DNA from: Treponema sp.
GTDB taxonomy: Bacteria; Spirochaetota; Spirochaetia; Treponematales; Breznakiellaceae
Assembly: GCA_031281925.1 (NCBI GenBank)
Contig: JAITES010000057.1
Location: 1 to 12,265, forward strand
Length of the DNA: 12,265 bases
Direction of reading: 5' to 3'
Both the position numbers and the translations under genes were made by a program. Every line of letters begins with the position of its first letter. Position 1 is the stretch's first letter. Shown piece after piece: positions 7,231-12,265 of this stretch. Under the pieces are notes generated by a model that saw only the letters and a list, made by a program, of their open reading frames with translations, did not search any database and was not told the DNA's origin.

Positions 7231-8850
7231 TTACAGATACGCTTTGAATTTACGCTCTATGTCTCCGATAAGTTTGTATTCAATTGAATCAACCAGAGCG
7301 GCGCGGCTGGCATCAATAATGTCGGCAGAGACGCCTACGGTACTCCAGTTCCGCTGACCGTCGGTGGATTCAATGAGAACCCTTACCTGAGCCGCGGTAG
7401 CATCCTTGCCGTCAATAACCCTGACCTTGTAGTCCTCCAGCCTGACCTGTTCGAGTTCGGGGTAAAAATGCAGGAGGGCCCGGCGAAGAGCGCCGTCCAG
7501 CGCGTTTACAGGCCCGTCACCCTCGGCAGCCGCTATCTCGTCCTTTCCTTCCACCCACACCTTGACCCAGGCATGGGAACACAGGAGGGCTTTTCCCGTA
7601 GGATGTTCACTCATCACCCTGTAGGCAAGAATGTTAAAGAAGGGCTTGTAACGCCCCAGTTCCCGGCGTACAAGAATTTCAAAACTCGCGTCGGCCCCTT
7701 CAAAGGCCCAGCCTGAAGCCTCAAGGGTCTTTAATTTTTCGGACAGTATCTGTGTTACAGGATGATCCTTTGTTATGGACGGATCGATCCTCTTTGCCCT
7801 TTCGGCAATCGCGGAACGGCCTCCCATTTCGCTCATGAGGAAATGCCTGTCATTTCCTACAAGAAGCGGATCGACATGCTCAAAGGATCTGCGGATCTTG
7901 ATGATGCCGTCGGCATGCATACCCGCCTTGTGGGCAAAGGCATGCGCCCCCACGTAGGGCATGTCGTCGCTCAGGGAGATATTGGCAATCTCCGCAACCT
8001 TTCTGGTTACTTCACAGATCTTCGCCAGCTTTCCTTCGGGAAGGCAGCGGCAGTTCAGTTTCAATTCCAGGCTGGGGATAAGGGCCGCAAGGCTTGTATT
8101 GCCGCAGCGTTCCCCGAAACCGGCAAGGGTACCCTGCACGTGGCCCGCCCCTGAGCGGACAGCAGCGATGCTGTTTGCAATGGCAAGACCTGCGTCGTTG
8201 TGCACATGGATTCCCAATTGAAGTGAAGGGGTCTTGCCTTCCGCGATACTCTCAATCACGGCGCGGACAGCGCCGGTGATCTCATCGGAGAAACAGCCGC
8301 CGTTGGTGTCGCACAGTACGATACGATCCGCGCCGGCTTCCCGGGCGGCCTTCAGTGTCCCGAGGGCATAATCCCGGTTCGCCTTGAAACCGTCAAAGAA
8401 ATGTTCCGCGTCGTAAATAACGAAGCGGCCCTCCCTTTTAAGAAACGACACTGTTTCCGCAATCATTTCAATGTTTTCTTCAAGACTTACCCGCAGAACT
8501 TCTGTAACATGAAGATCCCAGCTCTTCCCGAATATCACAATCCCTTCGCAGCCTGCGCCGAGGAGGCTGCGGATCTGGGAATCTTCCTCCGGTTTGATTC
8601 CTTTTTTGCGTGTGGAACCGAAGGCGCAGAGCCTTGCATGCTTCAGCCTGAGGCCCGAAGCCTGCTCGAAAAATTCCAGATCCTTGGGATTGCTTCCCGG
8701 ATTACCCGCTTCGATCCATGCAAGACCCAGATCGTCAAGGGCTTCCGCCACCGCAAGTTTATCCCGCACGGAAAAACTGATCCCCTCTCCCTGCGCTCCG
8801 TCACGGAGGGTGGTATCGAGTATCTCTATACTGCGTTCCATGTTATCCAT
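7231..8850 (-). CDS. cimA: (R)-citramalate synthase, LeuA paralogue
   Basis: CimA condenses pyruvate and acetyl-CoA to citramalate, the first step of the threonine-independent route to 2-oxobutyrate and isoleucine. With the ATG at 8850 the protein has 539 residues, the usual size of the long CimA class. DTTLRDGAQGEGISFSVRDK (12-31) and GSNPKDLEFF match that class rather than LeuA (DGEQAPG). Metal ligands are D17 and the HVHND histidines (215, 217); GERCGN (N251) and HAFAHKAGMHADGI (303-316) complete the catalytic part. A LeuA-type allosteric domain covers roughly 405-539, in this family an isoleucine sensor. The WIEAGNPGSNP segment has Asn where many homologues have Trp. The start codon overlaps the end of leuA by eight bases; a second ATG at 8841, one base after the leuA stop, is an equal candidate with AGGA 11 bases upstream. 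The reading from 8919 lies well inside leuA and is unlikely. A different homocitrate/isopropylmalate specificity cannot be fully excluded. Confidence 0.9.
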   Translation of the reverse strand: MDNMERSIEILDTTLRDGAQGEGISFSVRDKLAVAEALDDLGLAWIEAGNPGSNPKDLEFFEQASGLRLKHARLCAFGSTRKKGIKPEEDSQIRSLLGAGCEGIVIFGKSWDLHVTEVLRVSLEENIEMIAETVSFLKREGRFVIYDAEHFFDGFKANRDYALGTLKAAREAGADRIVLCDTNGGCFSDEITGAVRAVIESIAEGKTPSLQLGIHVHNDAGLAIANSIAAVRSGAGHVQGTLAGFGERCGNTSLAALIPSLELKLNCRCLPEGKLAKICEVTRKVAEIANISLSDDMPYVGAHAFAHKAGMHADGIIKIRRSFEHVDPLLVGNDRHFLMSEMGGRSAIAERAKRIDPSITKDHPVTQILSEKLKTLEASGWAFEGADASFEILVRRELGRYKPFFNILAYRVMSEHPTGKALLCSHAWVKVWVEGKDEIAAAEGDGPVNALDGALRRALLHFYPELEQVRLEDYKVRVIDGKDATAAQVRVLIESTDGQRNWSTVGVSADIIDASRAALVDSIEYKLIGDIERKFKAYL

Positions 8851-10435
8851 TTTCCTGTTTCCTGTTTCCGCAGGAGGATCCCTGTCCCGCCGCTGCCCGG
8901 CCGGATGTTCCGGTCTCATACTCCATCGCGTTGACAGCAGAAAGGTAGGCCTTTATTGAAGATTCGATAACATCGGTAGAAACACCGTGGCCGTTATAAT
9001 GTCTTTTTTTCCAGAGTATCCTCACCATGGTTTCACCCTGGGACGCGGAACCGCCGGTGATAGCGCCGATTTCGTAGAGTTCCAGTTCCGGTTCCTTCCC
9101 GATGATCTGGTTGATCGCCTTGAAGATCGAATCAATGGGGCCGTCCCCCAGAGAGACAAGTTTTTTTGTCTCCCCGTTCTTGTGCTGTAAACGGATCGTC
9201 CCGGTGGCTCCGAGCGCGGAACCGGTATTGACAGCCCAGTGATCCAGTTTCCAGGTTTCGGGAACTGCGGTGGAAAGTCCCATTACCAGGGCCACAATGT
9301 CCCTGTCGCTGACGTTTTTCTTCTTGTCCGCAAGATCCTTGAATTGCGCAAAGAGGGTTTCCAGTGTTTCGCTGTCCGGTGAAAATCCAAGATCCTTCAG
9401 GTGATCCTCAAAGGCATGGCGGCCCGAATGTTTACCGAGTACCATATCCTTGCGGAGAATACCGATTGATTCGGGAGTCATGATCTCGTAGGTTTCCCGT
9501 TTTACCATTACCCCGTGCTGGTGTATCCCCGCTTCATGCGCAAAGGCATTGTCCCCGACAATGGCCTTGTTGGGCTGAACCTTTACGCCGGTTACCTTGG
9601 AAACAAGACGGCTGGCCGCGTAGATCTGGGTACTGTCTATCCTGGTATCCACGTTAAGCAGATCCCGCCGCACCCGGAGGCTCATCACGATCTCTTCCAG
9701 AGAAGCGTTGCCCGCCCGCTCCCCTATGCCGTTAACAGTACATTCAGCCTGATCCGCGCCGTTGCGTATCGCAGAGATACTGTTGGCCACGGCAAGGCCC
9801 AGATCGTTGTGGCAGTGTACCGAAAGCCGCGCCTTTTCGATGTGGGGAGTGTGTTCCCTGATGTAACGTATCCTTTCCCCGAATTCGTCGGGCATTGCAT
9901 AACCGACGGTGTCGGGAAAGTTGACCGTTGTGGCTCCCGCTTCAATGGCGGCCCCAAATACCCTGCAGACAAAATCGGGTTCACTGCGGAATGCGTCTTC
10001 CGCGGAAAACTCCACATCAGAACAGAATTTTTTCGCGTATTTGACGGATTCAACGGCGGCGGCCAGTACCTGATCTGGGGTCATCCTGAGTTTGTATTCC
10101 ATGTGAATGGGACTGGTAGCAAGAAATACATGCACCCTGGGACTGGCTGCCTTTGCCAGAGCCTCCCGCGCCGCATCGATATCCTGCTCCCTGCAGCGGC
10201 AGAGTCCCGCAACGATACTGTTTTTGACGATACCCGCGATGGTCTTAACTGATTCGAGATCTCCGGGACTGGATGCGGGAAAACCCGCTTCCATAACATC
10301 CACGGAAAGTTTTTCAAGCTGCCGCGCGACTTCGATCTTTTCCTGCAAATTCATGCTGCATCCGGGCGCCTGTTCCCCGTCCCGCAGTGTCGTATCAAAT
10401 ATCACAATACGGCGGGTCTTATCGTTACCTGACAT
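8843..10435 (-). CDS. leuA: 2-isopropylmalate synthase
   Basis: LeuA condenses 2-oxoisovalerate with acetyl-CoA to 2-isopropylmalate, the committed step of leucine synthesis. The 530-residue protein shows DTTLRDGEQAPG (14-25; R18, D19), MEAGFPASSPGD, VHCHNDLGLAVANS (metal histidines 207 and 209), NGIGERAGN (235-243) and the HEAGIHQHG linker motif (300-308). The C-terminal regulatory domain, where leucine inhibits, follows from about 395. The last 22 or so residues (from about 509, rich in Gly, Ser, Ala and Asn) are a non-conserved tail whose codons overlap the cimA start. The ATG lies one base after the ilvC stop, with AAGGAG (10442-10447) embedded in the final ilvC codons six bases upstream, so translation is probably coupled. 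Clearly a true LeuA, distinct from the adjacent CimA. Confidence 0.96.
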   Translation of the reverse strand: MSGNDKTRRIVIFDTTLRDGEQAPGCSMNLQEKIEVARQLEKLSVDVMEAGFPASSPGDLESVKTIAGIVKNSIVAGLCRCREQDIDAAREALAKAASPRVHVFLATSPIHMEYKLRMTPDQVLAAAVESVKYAKKFCSDVEFSAEDAFRSEPDFVCRVFGAAIEAGATTVNFPDTVGYAMPDEFGERIRYIREHTPHIEKARLSVHCHNDLGLAVANSISAIRNGADQAECTVNGIGERAGNASLEEIVMSLRVRRDLLNVDTRIDSTQIYAASRLVSKVTGVKVQPNKAIVGDNAFAHEAGIHQHGVMVKRETYEIMTPESIGILRKDMVLGKHSGRHAFEDHLKDLGFSPDSETLETLFAQFKDLADKKKNVSDRDIVALVMGLSTAVPETWKLDHWAVNTGSALGATGTIRLQHKNGETKKLVSLGDGPIDSIFKAINQIIGKEPELELYEIGAITGGSASQGETMVRILWKKRHYNGHGVSTDVIESSIKAYLSAVNAMEYETGTSGRAAAGQGSSCGNRKQENG

Positions 10436-10436
10436 A

Positions 10437-11435
10437 TCATTCTCCTTTTTTCAACCAGCTCATCATCCCTCTCAATTCTTTTCCAACCTTTTCAATGGGA
10501 TGCCCGGCTTCCATCGCACGCATGCGGTTAAAGTTGGGACGGTTCACCCGGTTTTCAAGAATCCACTCACGGGCAAACTTTCCGTTTTGAATATCCTTCA
10601 AAACATCCCGCATGGTATTCCTGGTTTCCTCAGTGATGATCCTGGGGCCTGTAACATAATCTCCGTATTCGGCGGTATCGGAAATTGAATAACGCATAAA
10701 GGAAAGGCCGCCGCGGTTTACCAGATCGATGATAAGCTTCATCTCGTGCATCACTTCAAAGTAGGCGCTTTCCGGCTGGTAGCCCGCTTCGACAAGAACT
10801 TCGTAGCCTGCCTTCATCAGCGCGGAAACACCGCCGCAGAGTACGGCTTGTTCACCAAAGAGATCCGTTTCGGTTTCTTCCTTGAATGTTGTTTCAAGTA
10901 CGCCGGCTCTCGCTCCTCCGATGGCCGCGGCATAGGCAAGTCCCAGCCGCTTTGCGTCCCCGGCCGCATCCTGGTGCACCGCGATGAGACAGGGAACCCC
11001 GGCCCCCGCCTGGTACTGTTCCCGCACGGTGTGGCCCGGCCCCTTGGGAGCGATCATCACAACGTTAATGTCGGGAGGCGGAACAATCTGCCCAAAGTGA
11101 ATATTAAAGCCGTGGGCGAATGCGAGAGTCTTTCCCGGTTTCAGCGCAGGCTTAATCGACTCTTCATAAAGAGCCGCCTGTTTTTCATCATTGATAAGGA
11201 TCATGATGAAGTCCGCGGCCGCGGCAGCTTCCTTTGCCGTCTTCACTTCCAGGCCTGCCCCTTCAGCCTTCTTCCAGGAGGGGGAACCTTCGTAGAGTCC
11301 CACAATCACCTTCATCCCGGATTCCTTTGCGTTAAGCGCATGGGCATGTCCCTGCGAACCGTAGCCGATCACGGCGATGGTTTTGCCTTTAAGGACCCCC
11401 AGATCGCAATCTTTTTCATAATACATAGTAGCCAT
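10437..11435 (-). CDS. ilvC: Ketol-acid reductoisomerase, class I (short form)
   Basis: IlvC isomerises and reduces acetolactate or acetohydroxybutyrate to the dihydroxy acids, using Mg and NAD(P)H. The chosen start, ATG 11435, gives 332 residues, typical of class I; AAGGAGG (11440-11446) lies four bases before it. A longer reading from 11597 would add 54 non-homologous residues and run into ilvN. The Rossmann motif is GYGSQGHAHALNAKESG (24-40). The cofactor loop reads GLYEGSPSW (46-54), with Tyr48 and Glu49 where many NADPH enzymes have Arg, so cofactor preference is open. Catalytic residues seen are H108, D191, E195, E227, E231 and S252. The C-terminal metal-binding knot domain is complete. 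leuA follows after a single base. Confidence 0.96.
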   Translation of the reverse strand: MATMYYEKDCDLGVLKGKTIAVIGYGSQGHAHALNAKESGMKVIVGLYEGSPSWKKAEGAGLEVKTAKEAAAAADFIMILINDEKQAALYEESIKPALKPGKTLAFAHGFNIHFGQIVPPPDINVVMIAPKGPGHTVREQYQAGAGVPCLIAVHQDAAGDAKRLGLAYAAAIGGARAGVLETTFKEETETDLFGEQAVLCGGVSALMKAGYEVLVEAGYQPESAYFEVMHEMKLIIDLVNRGGLSFMRYSISDTAEYGDYVTGPRIITEETRNTMRDVLKDIQNGKFAREWILENRVNRPNFNRMRAMEAGHPIEKVGKELRGMMSWLKKGE

Positions 11436-11439
11436 GTTG

Positions 11440-11446
11440 CCTCCTT
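11440..11446 (-). promoter_or_regulatory. Strong ribosome binding site of ilvC, abutting a hairpin
   Basis: AAGGAGG on the minus strand, four bases before the ATG at 11435, fixes the ilvC start. Its first base directly follows the 3' arm of the hairpin at 11447-11464, so folding there could affect ribosome access. Confidence 0.85.
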
Positions 11447-11464
11447 CGCAGGTTCTTGCCTGCG
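11447..11464 (-). other. Perfect 6-bp stem-loop directly upstream of the ilvC ribosome site
   Basis: CGCAGG (11447-11452) and CCTGCG (11459-11464) are exact complements around a six-base loop. In the mRNA the hairpin ends right where AAGGAGG begins. It has no T-tract, so it is not a terminator; it may tune ilvC translation or protect the 5' end of a processed message. Confidence 0.6.
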
Positions 11465-11478
11465 TTATGTGTGAGTAC

Positions 11479-11517
11479 CGGTAATCGTCTTTTGGCCCAG
11501 GGCCCAAGCAATTACCG
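11479..11517 (-). other. Long inverted repeat directly after the ilvN stop
   Basis: CGGTAAT (11479-11485) and ATTACCG (11511-11517) are exact complements, beginning at the base next to the ilvN stop codon. Between them TTGG/CCAA with an adjacent G-C pair forms an inner stem around a GC-rich loop. No T-run follows in the direction of transcription, so an intrinsic terminator of the usual type is unlikely; attenuation, factor-dependent termination or RNA processing between ilvN and ilvC are options. Confidence 0.6.
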
Positions 11518-12030
11518 CTATTTAATGAGCAGTTCGGATACGGAAAGTACGAGGGAGCCGCGTTCCAGTGCAACAAGACCGGTGCGGGCCAATTCAAGAA
11601 TGCCGTAAGGGCGTAACAGGAGAAGGAGGCCGTTGAGCTTTTCTATGTCGCCGGTGGCCTCAATGGTAATGGTAGAGGGAGATACGTCTATAACCCGGGA
11701 ACGGAAGATCCCGGCAATTTCGATCACCGCGGGACGGGAAGCTTCGCCGGCGCTGATCTTGACCAGCATGATTTCCCGGCGGATGCAGGATGCGGGTTCC
11801 AGTTCCCGAACGGCGATTACATCAACCAGTTTGCCCAACTGCTTGATGATCTGTTCGAGAACATCATCTTCCCCGCTGACGGCAATGGTCATTCGGGATA
11901 TTGAGCCGTCCTCGGTTTCGCCGACGGTGAGACTGTCTATATTGAAGCCGCGGCGGGCAAAAAGTCCCGAAACCCGGCTTAAGGTACCCGCGCGGTTTTC
12001 CACCAGGGCGGACACCACATGCTGCTTCAC
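11518..12030 (-). CDS. ilvN: Acetolactate synthase, small regulatory subunit
   Basis: IlvN/IlvH binds IlvB, raises its activity and confers valine feedback inhibition. I choose the GTG at 12030, giving 170 residues: GGAGG (12036-12040) lies five bases upstream and the reading starts at the family-typical beginning (KQHVVSALVENRAG). The longer reading from 12156 would overlap the upstream gene and add 42 unrelated residues. The N-terminal ACT domain (about 3-77) has NRAGTLSRVSGLFARRGFNI, with G15 and N30 at the positions of the E. coli IlvH residues needed for valine sensitivity (G14, N29). The C-terminal small-subunit domain (about 84-165) includes REIMLVKI and the RPYGILELARTG segment. It is the first gene of the operon, separated from its catalytic partner ilvB by ilvC, leuA, cimA, leuB and ilvD. 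Confidence 0.95.
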   Translation of the reverse strand: MKQHVVSALVENRAGTLSRVSGLFARRGFNIDSLTVGETEDGSISRMTIAVSGEDDVLEQIIKQLGKLVDVIAVRELEPASCIRREIMLVKISAGEASRPAVIEIAGIFRSRVIDVSPSTITIEATGDIEKLNGLLLLLRPYGILELARTGLVALERGSLVLSVSELLIK

Positions 12031-12100
12031 GTTGACCTCCACCCAAAAGCCTAACAAAAAAAAAGAATAATGACAAGTACACCAGGGCAATACCGGCAGC
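12031..12100 (-). promoter_or_regulatory. 70-bp gap before ilvN with T9 run and weak promoter-like hexamers
   Basis: This is the only place upstream of the operon within view where a promoter could lie. On the minus strand TTGTCA (12071-12076) is followed 17 bases later by TAGGCT (12048-12053), but that would leave only about ten bases of leader. An alternative is TTGCCC (12085-12090) with TATTCT (12064-12069), whose spacer of 15 is short. A run of nine T (12056-12064) follows the upstream gene, but no convincing hairpin precedes it. There is no room for a T-box or a long leader-peptide attenuator. Read-through from the upstream gene is also possible. Confidence 0.3.
12036..12040 (-). promoter_or_regulatory. 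Ribosome binding site deciding the GTG start of ilvN
   Basis: GGAGG on the minus strand lies five bases before GTG 12030. No ATG at a comparable distance exists, so a GTG start is the best reading. Confidence 0.8.
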
Positions 12101-12265
12101 TCAGATCTTTCCCAGAATAAAGGCGCTTGTGCGGGGAACAGCCGCACTTCCCTCAAGCCGGTCCAGGGGCCGGATTCCGGCGCTCCGGCCGTTTACCAGA
12201 AGATCCCAGCGGCCTTCGTCCAGGCTGAATTCCATCTCTTTCGCAGAGGGGTTGAAGATCACAAT
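12101..12265 (-). CDS. C-terminal fragment of a probable type I pullulanase / alpha-amylase-family enzyme (5' end outside window)
   Basis: The minus strand is open from the window edge to a TGA at 12101-12103, giving 54 residues that begin IVIFNPSAKEMEFSL. The pattern of a short beta-sandwich tail (I.FN....E...L..G.W.LLVNG..AG...L....G...V....A.IL) resembles the C-terminal domain of type I pullulanases, which debranch alpha-1,6 links in pullulan, starch or glycogen. No catalytic residues are in view, so the assignment rests on this tail alone; another GH13 enzyme is possible. It ends 70 bp before ilvN on the same strand and could be co-transcribed with it. Codon use is like that of its neighbours. 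Confidence 0.55.
   Translation of the reverse strand: MVIFNPSAKEMEFSLDEGRWDLLVNGRSAGIRPLDRLEGSAAVPRTSAFILGKI

Noticed and set aside
8851..8919. 23-residue N-terminal extension of cimA from an ATG at 8919
   Set aside because: It lies deep inside leuA, reads as unrelated Arg/Pro-rich sequence, and homologous sequence begins only after 8850.
9515..10252. Open frame of 245 codons antisense to leuA
   Set aside because: Shadow of leuA; no recognisable domain, and leuA is unambiguous.
12056..12064. Nine-T run as an intrinsic terminator of the upstream pullulanase-like gene
   Set aside because: No stable hairpin lies directly before the run; only a three-pair stem can be drawn.
12031..12082. Short reading starting GTG at 12082 with Leu/Phe codons as an ilv leader peptide
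   Set aside because: It has no good ribosome site, runs on into ilvN in another frame instead of stopping, and no attenuator hairpins follow.
12158..12180. GGCCGG...CCGGCC palindrome
   Set aside because: It lies within coding sequence of the pullulanase-like C-terminus and is explained by GC-rich codons.

Overview
The window carries most of a branched-chain amino acid (isoleucine, leucine, valine) biosynthesis operon on the minus strand. It is flanked on the left by the 3' part of a bacterial RNA-repair gene on the plus strand (pnkp), and on the right by the last codons of what looks like a pullulanase-type glycoside hydrolase gene (minus strand). No mobile element, tRNA, rRNA or CRISPR array is visible. 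Apart from short intergenic gaps the whole window is coding; the longest gap is 82 bp.

The organism is a bacterium with fairly GC-rich codon use, good AGGAGG-type ribosome binding sites and tightly packed genes. It makes isoleucine at least partly from pyruvate through citramalate (cimA next to leuA), and it has an E. coli-like dihydroxy-acid dehydratase lacking one iron-sulfur cysteine. This suits an anaerobe. A termite-gut-type Treponema or another spirochaete is my guess from overall gene style; the sequence does not prove it.

Layout from left to right: (1) 2-1729, plus strand, the C-terminal two thirds of Pnkp, the end-healing and sealing enzyme of the Pnkp/Hen1 RNA-repair pair. It holds the end of the phosphatase domain and the whole ligase domain, with two long low-complexity inserts. 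(2) 1660-2529, minus, a HAD-IIB phosphatase whose tail overlaps the pnkp 3' end by 70 bp. (3) 2542-4260 ilvB, 4268-5950 ilvD, 5988-7172 leuB, 7231-8850 cimA, 8843-10435 leuA, 10437-11435 ilvC and 11518-12030 ilvN, all minus. Transcription therefore runs ilvN-ilvC-leuA-cimA-leuB-ilvD-ilvB-HAD. (4) 12101-12265, minus, the 54-residue C-terminus of the pullulanase-like protein.

How the genes work together: IlvB and IlvN form acetohydroxyacid synthase, and IlvC and IlvD then give the 2-oxo acids of valine and isoleucine. LeuA and LeuB work on the leucine branch. CimA makes citramalate, which LeuB (with LeuCD) turns into 2-oxobutyrate, the isoleucine precursor. leuC, leuD, a transaminase (ilvE) and threonine deaminase (ilvA) are absent here and must lie elsewhere if the pathway is complete. 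The regulatory subunit gene ilvN is first in the operon while its catalytic partner ilvB is seventh, about 7 kb downstream. Two intergenic gaps (ilvN-ilvC and cimA-leuB) hold clear inverted repeats without T-tracts, which may be RNA processing or control elements. I found no wholly new system; the most notable points are these structured gaps, the ilvN/ilvB separation and the Pnkp inserts.
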